From: an uncultured Coriobacteriia bacterium
GTDB lineage: Bacteria; Actinomycetota; Coriobacteriia; Coriobacteriales; QAMH01
Reading direction: 5' to 3'
DNA length: 11,917 nt
NCBI GenBank assembly: GCA_902493755.1
Contig: CABURF010000014.1
Span: 1-11,917 of the forward strand
A program made the position numbers and the translations under genes. The notes beneath the pieces are model-generated. The model did no database searches. It was given only the letters and a program-made list of their open reading frames with translations, and was not told where the DNA came from. Below, piece after piece: positions 1 through 8,973 of this stretch; position 1 is the stretch's first letter, and each line of letters opens with the position of its first letter.

Positions 1-1098
1 CTTCTAATAGCGGGCGACCTGCCCAAGCGCGCCGAGCTCGAGCGCTTCAATGCCGCTATTGACGGCTATCGCAACCTGCCGGATGGCTTTGTCAACAACC
101 TCATCATGAACTACCCATCCGAAAACGTCATGAACATGATGGCTCGCAGCGTGCTCATGCTCTACGCCGCCGATGGTGCAGATGAGATTGACGCCATCAA
201 CAAGCGCCATGAAGTCGAGGTCGCCGTTCAGCTTCTGAGTCGTCTGCCGCGCATCGCCGTCCCCGGCAGCCCCATGTATATCAATCCGCCCAAGCCGGGC
301 CTTTCGACTGCCGAGACCTTCCTCTACATGCTGCGTCACGACATGCAGTACACAGCCGAGGAAGCGCGCATGCTCGACATCATGCTCATGTTGCATGCCG
401 AGCACGGTGGTGGCAACAACTCGACCTTCACCACGCGCGTGCTCACATCGAGCGGCACCGATGCGTACTCGGCATATGCCGGTGGCATTTGCTCGCTCAA
501 GGGGCCGCGTCATGGTGGCGCAAACATCAAGGTCAGTGAGCAGCGTCATGATCTCATGGAGCAGGTGCGTGACATCAGTGACGAGGGTCAGGTTGCCGAT
601 TATCTGCGGCGCGTCCTCAAGAAGGAGGCTTTCGATAACAGCGGCCTCATCTACGGCATGGGACACGCTGTCTACACGCTGAGCGATCCTCGTGCGGTCA
701 TCTGCAAGAAGTACGCACGTGATCTTGCGAGTGGCACGGAGTATCAGCAGGAGTTCGAACTCATCGAGACCATCGAGCGCCTCACCCCCGGGCTCTTCGA
801 GGAGACGCGTGGTTCATGCAAGGCGATTTGCGCCAACATCGACATGTACTCCGGTCTCGTATACACGATGCTCGGCATCCCCGAGGAGCTGTACACGCCA
901 CTGTTTGCCACGGCTCGCATGGCAGGTTGGGCAGCACATCGCTTCGAGGAAATCGTCGAGGGCAAGCGCATCATTCGTCCCGCATACAAGGCAATCAACA
1001 GCACGCGCTCGTATATCTCCATGGACGAGCGCGAGCAGGCAGTGCAAGAGGAAGTCGTTGAAGAGATCGACCAAGAGCAGGCGTTCTACAACGACTAG
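1..1098 (+). CDS. Citrate synthase, C-terminal part (5' end outside window)
   Basis: The reading frame is open from base 1, so the gene starts upstream; about 365 residues of a protein that is usually near 450 are present. Citrate synthase condenses oxaloacetate with acetyl-CoA to citrate in the cytoplasm; in anaerobes this often feeds glutamate synthesis. All three catalytic positions of the family are visible: His in RHGGAN (codon 511), His in GMGHAVY (codon 664) followed by SDPRA with the substrate-binding Arg, and Asp in NIDMYSG (codon 841). The GHA form rather than the E. coli GHR form matches the version common in anaerobic clostridia and actinobacteria. The last 25 residues are an acidic tail. 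It ends in TAG, 36 bases before the next gene, so the two may be cotranscribed. A 2-methylcitrate synthase activity cannot be excluded from sequence alone. Confidence 0.93.
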   Translation, partial: LLIAGDLPKRAELERFNAAIDGYRNLPDGFVNNLIMNYPSENVMNMMARSVLMLYAADGADEIDAINKRHEVEVAVQLLSRLPRIAVPGSPMYINPPKPGLSTAETFLYMLRHDMQYTAEEARMLDIMLMLHAEHGGGNNSTFTTRVLTSSGTDAYSAYAGGICSLKGPRHGGANIKVSEQRHDLMEQVRDISDEGQVADYLRRVLKKEAFDNSGLIYGMGHAVYTLSDPRAVICKKYARDLASGTEYQQEFELIETIERLTPGLFEETRGSCKAICANIDMYSGLVYTMLGIPEELYTPLFATARMAGWAAHRFEEIVEGKRIIRPAYKAINSTRSYISMDEREQAVQEEVVEEIDQEQAFYND

Positions 1099-1134
1099 AC
1101 AGACAAGCAACGAGAAGCGAAAGGGCGTGCTCAT

Positions 1135-1772
1135 ATGGCAGAGGAATTGAAGATTGGCACGGCAGAGGAGCGCGAGGCGCTAGCCGAGCAAGCACTTACC
1201 GATGAGAGCCTTGTCGATGCGCTTGCGCAGGAGATAGCCGGCTCAAGCAGGATTCGCCGTCAGAAGGCTGCCTCGACCGTCGCGCTCATTGCCGACAAAG
1301 ACGCGAGCGTCCTGCTTCCCTTTGCCGATGACATCGCCAGCGGTCTGACCAAGCCCGAGGCGCAGACGCGCTGGAAGTTCTGCACGCGCTTGATCAGATG
1401 GGCAAGGCCGGTCAGCGCTATGGCGAGGACGTGCTCGTCGCCGCCGAAGATTCGCTCTATGACGAGACAAACGGCTTCGTGCGCGAGGCTGCGTTCCACT
1501 TCTTCTGTGGCTACGGCAGTGCCTCGGTCGATAATTCCGAGGAAGTCTGGACGCAGATTGACGAGGCCATCCAGTGCTATCACGGCAACCCCGAGTTCAC
1601 CGACATGCTCATGCAGCTCGTCGCCTTTGCCGAGGGAAACATCTCGCTTGCCACGAGCTCCGCACTCGCTCAGCGCATGAAGTTCGATTCCGAGAACGCG
1701 TCGGGCACGCTGCGCATGCGCTCGGAGCAGATTGTCGCTGCTCACAAGAAGCGCCTCAAGGACGAGAAGTAA
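1135..1772 (+). pseudogene. HEAT-repeat-like protein, interrupted by a one-base frameshift
   Basis: The protein begins in one frame (ATG 1135, purine-rich AAAGGG about ten bases upstream) and reads about 80 residues to ...TRW at 1372-1374. The coding pattern then continues in the frame that holds the G at 1374 as the first base of the next codon, giving EVLHALDQMGKAG and on to TAA at 1770-1772. Without the shift the first frame gives an arginine/serine-rich nonsense tail ending at 1680. Restoring one G (TGGG instead of TGG) gives a single protein of about 212 residues. Its alternating helical pattern, with phrases such as RRQKAASTVALIADKD and VREAAFHFF, resembles HEAT or armadillo-like repeats, which usually mediate protein binding; no catalytic motif is seen. 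It lies 36 bases after the citrate synthase gene and converges on the next gene with an 11-base gap. A recent mutation and a sequencing or assembly error are equally possible. The HEAT assignment is tentative. Confidence 0.7.
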
Positions 1773-1783
1773 CTCGTGGTCTT

Positions 1784-2254
1784 CTATCTCTTGTGCACGG
1801 GATGCAGGCTGAGCACCTCTGCCAGCCTGTTGGCGTAATACCGCGTGCCATTTGACGTGCCGCATTCCTCACCGATGTTGAGGAGGAGAAGCTCTATGAC
1901 TTCGCTGCGATTTCTGAAGAGCATGGGGTACTTGCGTACGAGCAAATCAAGAAAACCTACCGCGTCCACGTCAAGGGTGACGTGTATGTAGCGCGATGCC
2001 ATGAGCCGGGGGTCTCTGATTTGGTTGATAACCCTATCCGCTCGCAGCCGCACCAAACCGATGACGAAGCCATCATCGGGTTCTGCCACGTAGATGTGTT
2101 CGGATAGAAAGATAATGGTTTCGACAAGCTGGCTGACGCTCGCGAAAGTCAGCGAATCGTTCTTGAGCAGTGGTAACACAGAAGCGTAGATGTCCTCGCT
2201 TACGGCGGCTCGGATCGTTTCCTTGGGTTTCTCTCGTTGCGGTCTACCGGTCAT
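1784..2254 (-). CDS. Putative DNA-binding protein with two ribbon-helix-helix-like segments
   Basis: Not recognised as a named family. Numbered from the outer ATG (2258-2260), two segments share the strand-helix-helix layout of MetJ/Arc/CopG proteins. Residues about 15-55 have the strand TIRAAVS, a helix, then ASVSQLVETIIFLSEH. Residues about 90-132 have the strand YIHVTLD, the helix VDAVGFLDLLVRKYP and the typical turn RNRSEVIELLLLNIGE. Such folds normally bind DNA as dimers, so a tandem copy could form an intramolecular dimer. I prefer the inner ATG at 2254 (156 residues), because AGGA lies immediately before the outer ATG (no spacing) but six bases before the inner one. The N-terminus (TGRPQREKPKE) is basic. 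The gene is divergent from the receiver-like gene across about 110 bases, which suggests local or self regulation. The function is inferred from pattern only. Confidence 0.7.
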   Translation of the reverse strand: MTGRPQREKPKETIRAAVSEDIYASVLPLLKNDSLTFASVSQLVETIIFLSEHIYVAEPDDGFVIGLVRLRADRVINQIRDPRLMASRYIHVTLDVDAVGFLDLLVRKYPMLFRNRSEVIELLLLNIGEECGTSNGTRYYANRLAEVLSLHPVHKR

Positions 2255-2301
2255 CTGCATTCCTGTCTCATGGTGGCATCACACGGTTATGCGCAGAGCG
2301 G

Positions 2302-2309
2302 ATTATAAG
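2302..2309. promoter_or_regulatory. Candidate overlapping -10 elements of divergent promoters
   Basis: In the 110-base space between the divergent genes, bases 2302-2307 read as a perfect TATAAT on the minus strand, while 2304-2309 read TATAAG on the plus strand. Either would give a leader of about 40-50 bases to its gene. No convincing -35 box is seen at the usual distance on either strand, so this is a candidate only. If both are used, the two promoters would compete for the same DNA. Confidence 0.35.
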
Positions 2310-2364
2310 GCAAGGAGGCGCGTGCAATAGGCAGGCTTGCGTCATCATGAGGGGGATGAGGCAG

Positions 2365-2994
2365 ATGGAAAAGAAGCGCACGCCGAGCGACGTGGTCGTT
2401 TTGACGACACACGAGCGGAGTGGGTACTTTACGGCAGTGCTTGGGGATGACATCGACCTACGCTTCAATCCGCACCAGGAGGGCGCGCTAGAAGACGTGC
2501 TTCACAATACGATCGTGGCAGGTGGCACGCTTGCGATTATCGACGAAGCGCACTTCATAGATGCCGATGACATGGCCGTTGGGCTCGAGAGATTCTTTCG
2601 GGAGGAGCCCCATCCGGAGCGGCTCAGGCTTATCGTCGTTTGCACGCACCGTCAGGCAGGTGACCCGCTCCTTGCCTTCCTCGTTCTGTATTGCGGAATT
2701 CACAACATCATCTACGGAAAAACCGGCGTCGATGTCAGTATTGAGCTGAGCAGGCTCATTGACCGTGACAACACGCGTGCCGATGTATTGCATCTTGCCG
2801 AATCGGGGCGTTGGCAGATGTCGAGACACGTTGGTCTGCAATTAGATCTTGCCAACGATGCATCTAACAAGCTGATTGAGTGCGATGTGTCGGAGAAAGA
2901 CGCATTCAAGAAGATAAGTCGTGACGTGCTCATTGATGTCAAAGGCGTTCGGCTTTTGAATCTGCATATCGAAATCAGCGCTGTCGTGGAGTAG
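2365..2994 (+). CDS. Hypothetical protein, degenerate receiver-like domain
   Basis: About 209 residues, not recognised as a named family. The first ~120 residues follow the alternating strand-helix order of response-regulator receivers: strand VVVLTT, strand TLAIID ending in Asp60, a helix, strand LRLIVVCTH with Thr94, then GIHNIIYGK with Lys119. Asp, Thr and Lys fall roughly where phospho-acceptor, switch and lysine residues sit in CheY-like proteins, but the usual acidic pair after the first strand is missing. The phrase GIHNIIYG recalls the pseudo-receiver domains in front of CpaE/TadZ-type ATPases; no Walker A is present here. The remaining ~90 residues have no known motif and no membrane segment. 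The frame is open from 2170, with ATGs at 2347, 2356 and 2365. I chose 2365 because AGGGGG (2350-2355) lies nine bases before it. The gene ends in TAG, followed by a hairpin at 3023-3052. Confidence 0.7.
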   Translation: MEKKRTPSDVVVLTTHERSGYFTAVLGDDIDLRFNPHQEGALEDVLHNTIVAGGTLAIIDEAHFIDADDMAVGLERFFREEPHPERLRLIVVCTHRQAGDPLLAFLVLYCGIHNIIYGKTGVDVSIELSRLIDRDNTRADVLHLAESGRWQMSRHVGLQLDLANDASNKLIECDVSEKDAFKKISRDVLIDVKGVRLLNLHIEISAVVE

Positions 2995-3022
2995 GGACAG
3001 CCAACCGAAATCATGGTTTGCG

Positions 3023-3052
3023 AAAAATCATATCTTTTCGAGATGATTTTTT
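3023..3052 (+). terminator. Candidate rho-independent terminator, AT-rich stem
   Basis: Bases 3023-3035 pair with 3041-3051 (arms AAAAATCAT-A-TCT and AGATGATTTTT, one bulged A, loop TTTCG), ending in a run of six T. It lies about 30 bases after the stop of the receiver-like gene. The stem has little GC, so it would be weak. The A-run on the left side means it could also act on the other strand. Confidence 0.5.
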
Positions 3053-3066
3053 AGGGACGAGATAAT
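3037..3066 (+). promoter_or_regulatory. Candidate promoter for the small membrane protein / SARP pair
   Basis: GATAAT at 3061-3066 is a good -10 box, and TTCGAG at 3037-3042 sits 18 bases upstream as a poor -35 box. Its upstream part overlaps the terminator hairpin of the preceding gene. Transcription would start near 3073, giving a leader of about 40 bases that contains the hairpin at 3085-3108. Prediction by eye only. Confidence 0.35.
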
Positions 3067-3084
3067 GAGGGCGGGTACTCTGCT

Positions 3085-3108
3085 TCCTCGCAAGAGCAAT
3101 AGCGAGGA
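3085..3108 (+). promoter_or_regulatory. Leader hairpin covering the ribosome binding site
   Basis: TCCTCGC (3085-3091) and GCGAGGA (3102-3108) are perfect complements with a ten-base loop. The right arm contains most of the Shine-Dalgarno sequence GAGGAG (3104-3109) of the ATG at 3115, so the folded stem would hide it from the ribosome. A T-G wobble at 3084/3109 could lengthen it. This layout suits translational control, but the stem is short. Confidence 0.45.
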
Positions 3109-3114
3109 GTATGG

Positions 3115-3372
3115 ATGAGCATCAAGGTTCCGCCTGCGCCTTCACACGAAAGCGCCCAAACCGTCATGGCACGTCTCTCCCAGTTTTCGCGTGATGGGGC
3201 TTCCGAGAGACAAAGCGAATGTGCGTTACGTCAGCCGCGCATGTTGCTCATCGTGTCGTGTTTGCTATCAAGTTGCGGAATACTACTGCTCATCTGTGCA
3301 ATTGCGGTCATCTGTGCGCCCGATTCGGCGCTGTCGCGCACTATCACCCTCGTATGCGAAGCACTGTTCTGA
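3115..3372 (+). CDS. Small single-pass membrane protein, hypothetical
   Basis: 85 residues with no recognised family. Residues 1-42 are hydrophilic and carry several Arg, ending in RQPR. Residues 43-68 form one strongly hydrophobic segment that fits a membrane helix. About 17 residues follow. The positive charge before the helix suggests the N-terminus is inside the cell. Six Cys are present (36, 49, 54, 61, 67, 80), four of them within the helix, which is unusual. The segment is too far from the N-terminus for a classical signal peptide, and no lipobox leads the protein. Support for a real gene: GAGGAG lies five bases before the ATG, and the stop (TGA) is only 15 bases before the activator gene, so the two are probably cotranscribed. 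It could tether or sense for the activator; this is a guess. Confidence 0.6.
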   Translation: MSIKVPPAPSHESAQTVMARLSQFSRDGASERQSECALRQPRMLLIVSCLLSSCGILLLICAIAVICAPDSALSRTITLVCEALF

Positions 3373-3387
3373 GGGAGGGGATGCGCT

Positions 3388-6060
3388 ATGGCCGAGGAGC
3401 TCACGCTTGATTTCGAAACGTCCGGAGAGGCAGAGGAGAGCCTGTCGCTCGATTATCCAGCGGATCTGCAGGTGTCGGCGCTTCTGGGGACGCACGTCAA
3501 GCGCGATGCGCTCATTTCGACGATGCTGCAAGACCGCAATGCGTTGCGCCTCATCACGGCTCCCCATGGCTTTGGCAAGACGGAGCTTGCTCGAGAGTAT
3601 GCGCAACGACTCTTTCCCGAAGGCTCCGTTACCTGGATCGATGCCGCAAGCCCCGATTTCCTGCTCGCACTCGACAGGGACGAGAACGTGATCGTAAGAC
3701 AGGGCAGCGTTTGCGCGAGCCTCGTCATCCTCGACAACATGCCCTGGTTGCATGAGCAGCGCGTCCATACTCTTTCTCGGCATGTTGACGCGGCTCTCTA
3801 TGCGGGCGTCGAGGTCATCGCGACGACACTGCCCTCATGCGATGCCTTGAGCACCCTGCAGACAGACTGTCTTTCCATACACGCAGTCGAGCTACTTGCC
3901 ACCGAGCAAGAGTGTGCTCCGCGACAGGTGACGGAGCAGGATGGTGGCAGTCGTGCGTTTGGCAAGAAGCGTTGGATCGATGCCGGCAAATTGTTGTTTG
4001 GTCGTGCGGCTTCGGTCATTTGGGGCGCAAACATGCTATCCCAGCAGGAATGCCTCGAAGGGCTGTTCTCCGAGCGTCTCCCGCTCGATCTCGTGCGCGG
4101 TATGTTTGCCATGCTTCTGTTCAAGACGGGTACCATGCGCGATCTTGAGAGCGTCGGGATTACGCTCAAGAGTGAGGACATCGCGCTGCTTGCGCGCGAC
4201 TATCCTGTCTTTGGCATCGATACGGTATCTGGCGTGTTTGAAGTTGCGGATTTCGAGCTGTCCGACCTCAGACACGCGCTTCTCGCCAACAAGCTCGAGG
4301 CCATCGTGCTCGAGGGTGCCTGTCCGCTGTCCGAACGCGTGCTTGGGGCGCTGTTCAAGCGTGGTGATTTGCGCCGCGGATCCATCATCATCGACGCCTT
4401 TTGCAACGACGAGCGTTGTGCCGCGTGGCTTGTCGAGCGGGGCTGGGACTTCCTCGACGCGGGCGAGACGCATCTTGTCTCGATGTTGCTTGACCGTTGT
4501 CCTGAAGCAGCGTATGCGAACAGCTTCATGTTGCAGATGATTCACGCGTGGGCATCCGGCTTGTCGGGAGACGCACGTGAGGCATGCCACATTGCGCGGC
4601 GTGTTCTTGCTGCGCGGCAAACGGTCGACAAGCCAGATATTGCGAGCATCGCGGCTCGCATCGCGCTTGCTCAATTCGATGAGAACGCGATTATCGACAC
4701 CACGCGATACGAGCTTTCTTCGAAGATCAACATGTCTGATGAGATTTCTTTTATCGCGAGCGTATTTGACTCTTGCACGAACGCTGAGCTTGCATGTGCG
4801 TTTTGTCTTGATGACCCCGAGAGCGATCCGCGGTATAGCAGGGGCCGTCGTGCACCGGGTAAGCAGCGTGCTCGGCAGCTCGAGGTGCTGTTCACCGAGC
4901 ACGCCGACATGCTCGGAGACTCGCGTGCGTTCGGAGTCGCCTTGCATGTGCTCGCGCATGTCGATAGCCCCGACCTGCGGCATTTGGTCCAGGATCTTGG
5001 TTGCGATGCAGTGCTCAAGATGCGCAGGCGGGGCGTGACGAGTTTCACCGAAGCGATGCTCGTCTGCGACATGTGGCGATCGGGATACTTTGGGCTGGTT
5101 GGCTCTGTCGTGGATCGGCGCGATGCCAAGGTTCTCGATGGCGCTGCCCACATGCTCGAGATGCTTGCCACCTGCTGCGGTCGAGAGTCCGCATCGATAC
5201 CGTGGAGGCTTCGCGGCCTATCTGCGCAGAACACCGGAAAGGTCGCTCCCAAGCCCAACGTTGTTAACAAGGCCGGTGACGAGATGTACGTGCGCCTGCT
5301 CGGTGGTTTCGAGGTGACCATTGGCGAGCGTTACCTGAGCGAGGGCAAGTGGCGCAAAAAGGCTCGTGCGCTCTTTTCCCTGCTCGTGCTCAACCATGGC
5401 CGTGATGTACCACGTGACGATCTTCTCAAGCAGATATGGCCCGGTCTGCCGCGCACGCATGCACTCGATAACTTCTACACCGTCTGGGGTAATTGCATCT
5501 CGATTGTGGGGGAGGCGCCCTATCTCGAACGCAATGGCGAGTTCTGCCGCATTGACCCGCGCTACGTGCACTCTGATGTCGCGGAATTCGAGCAGCTCGC
5601 GCGGCATTTGCTCGTCTCTGATCATGATGCGAACTACCTGCTCGATACCTATGCAAAGATCGAGGCTCTTTATCGGGGAGGTCTCGTGCCCAGCGAGCGA
5701 AGCGTGCGGGCCATCAACGCCCAACGCGACCGCTACCGCGCGCTCTACGTCGACGCCATGGTCGCGGCGACGGACTGTGCTTTGCGGGCGCGCGATACGC
5801 GCATCGCCTTGTGGTTCGCACGCAAGGCGATGGAGGAGGAGCAGACACGCGAGGATGTGTACCGTGCGCTCATGAAGGCGCAGATTGCCTCGGGGCAGCG
5901 TTGCCCGGCGATCAAGACCTATCTTTCGTGTCGTGACTACCTGCAGGAAACGCTTGGCCTCGATCCATCCATCGAGACGCGCGAGCTCTACAACGCGCTC
6001 GTGACCACCGATCCAGAGCTCCTGCGCCTGGAGGCGGCACTTACTCAAAACGCACCCTGA
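3388..6060 (+). CDS. AfsR/SARP-like transcriptional activator (STAND-type ATPase, winged helix, BTAD)
   Basis: 890 residues. The N-terminal ATPase has the Walker A motif APHGFGKT (residues 58-65), as in MalT/AfsR-like STAND proteins, and a Walker B-like LVILDN with Asp116. The middle (about 200-620) is helical without a clear repeat consensus and probably serves as sensor or oligomerisation region. From residue 633 comes an OmpR-like winged helix (MYVRLLGGFEVTIG, ALFSLLVLNHGRDVPRDDLL, QIWPG). From about 730 to 880 follows a bacterial transcriptional activator domain, ending with the characteristic LGLDPSIETRELY. Proteins of this build bind direct repeats near promoters and recruit RNA polymerase, with ATP and ligand binding as the switch. 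The start at ATG 3388 has a GGGAGGGG sequence about seven bases upstream; an ATG at 3381 is out of frame. The target genes are not evident; the nearby small genes and secA are candidates only by position. Confidence 0.88.
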   Translation: MAEELTLDFETSGEAEESLSLDYPADLQVSALLGTHVKRDALISTMLQDRNALRLITAPHGFGKTELAREYAQRLFPEGSVTWIDAASPDFLLALDRDENVIVRQGSVCASLVILDNMPWLHEQRVHTLSRHVDAALYAGVEVIATTLPSCDALSTLQTDCLSIHAVELLATEQECAPRQVTEQDGGSRAFGKKRWIDAGKLLFGRAASVIWGANMLSQQECLEGLFSERLPLDLVRGMFAMLLFKTGTMRDLESVGITLKSEDIALLARDYPVFGIDTVSGVFEVADFELSDLRHALLANKLEAIVLEGACPLSERVLGALFKRGDLRRGSIIIDAFCNDERCAAWLVERGWDFLDAGETHLVSMLLDRCPEAAYANSFMLQMIHAWASGLSGDAREACHIARRVLAARQTVDKPDIASIAARIALAQFDENAIIDTTRYELSSKINMSDEISFIASVFDSCTNAELACAFCLDDPESDPRYSRGRRAPGKQRARQLEVLFTEHADMLGDSRAFGVALHVLAHVDSPDLRHLVQDLGCDAVLKMRRRGVTSFTEAMLVCDMWRSGYFGLVGSVVDRRDAKVLDGAAHMLEMLATCCGRESASIPWRLRGLSAQNTGKVAPKPNVVNKAGDEMYVRLLGGFEVTIGERYLSEGKWRKKARALFSLLVLNHGRDVPRDDLLKQIWPGLPRTHALDNFYTVWGNCISIVGEAPYLERNGEFCRIDPRYVHSDVAEFEQLARHLLVSDHDANYLLDTYAKIEALYRGGLVPSERSVRAINAQRDRYRALYVDAMVAATDCALRARDTRIALWFARKAMEEEQTREDVYRALMKAQIASGQRCPAIKTYLSCRDYLQETLGLDPSIETRELYNALVTTDPELLRLEAALTQNAP

Positions 6061-6072
6061 CCTTTTAGGGTG
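6053..6072 (+). repeat. Short inverted repeat over the stop codon of the activator gene
   Basis: CACCCT (6053-6058) and AGGGTG (6067-6072) form a six-base stem with an eight-base loop that contains the TGA stop's last bases. No T-run follows, so it is not a convincing terminator on its own, although it is the only hairpin seen between this gene and secA. Confidence 0.3.
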
Positions 6073-6152
6073 GAGATGACGCGTGCGTGATGTGTGGCTT
6101 CTATGGGCATGCGTTTGTTCCCCACTCGTCAGGAAGGGGCGCTACTGACCTG

Positions 6153-6161
6153 TGCTAAAGT
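6153..6161 (+). promoter_or_regulatory. Candidate extended -10 promoter of secA
   Basis: TGCTAAAGT at 6153-6161 fits an extended -10 element (TG, one base, then TAAAGT). No good -35 box lies 17-18 bases upstream, as is common for extended -10 promoters. Transcription would begin near 6168, about 38 bases before the secA ATG. The 145-base space between the activator gene and secA holds nothing else obvious. Confidence 0.4.
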
Positions 6162-6205
6162 AGTACGGACGCCAATATCGTTTCAGAAAAATAAAGGCAT
6201 GAATC

Positions 6206-8962
<2,757 letters not shown>

Positions 8963-8973
8963 GGTAGCGGGGC

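Noticed and set aside
106..108. ATG 106 as the start of citrate synthase
   Set aside because: The frame is open and family-like (GDLPKRAELERFN) back to base 1, so this Met is internal and the true start is upstream of the window.
2170..2364. Longer N-terminus for the receiver-like protein (open frame from ATG 2170)
   Set aside because: It would overlap the divergent gene by nearly 90 bases, the added sequence is basic and without pattern, and the AGGGGG site fits ATG 2365.
3191..3691. Plus-strand frame of 166 codons overlapping the small membrane gene and the activator
   Set aside because: Its Arg/Ser/Cys-rich translation is typical of a wrong frame, and it conflicts with the activator's conserved Walker A region.
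4036..6048. Minus-strand open frames opposite the activator gene (371 and 276 codons)
   Set aside because: They lie antisense to a gene with clear ATPase, winged-helix and BTAD domains, and show Arg/His-rich shadow composition.
6053..6072. Hairpin at the activator stop as a rho-independent terminator
   Set aside because: The stem is only six bases and no T-run follows; it is kept only as a short inverted repeat.
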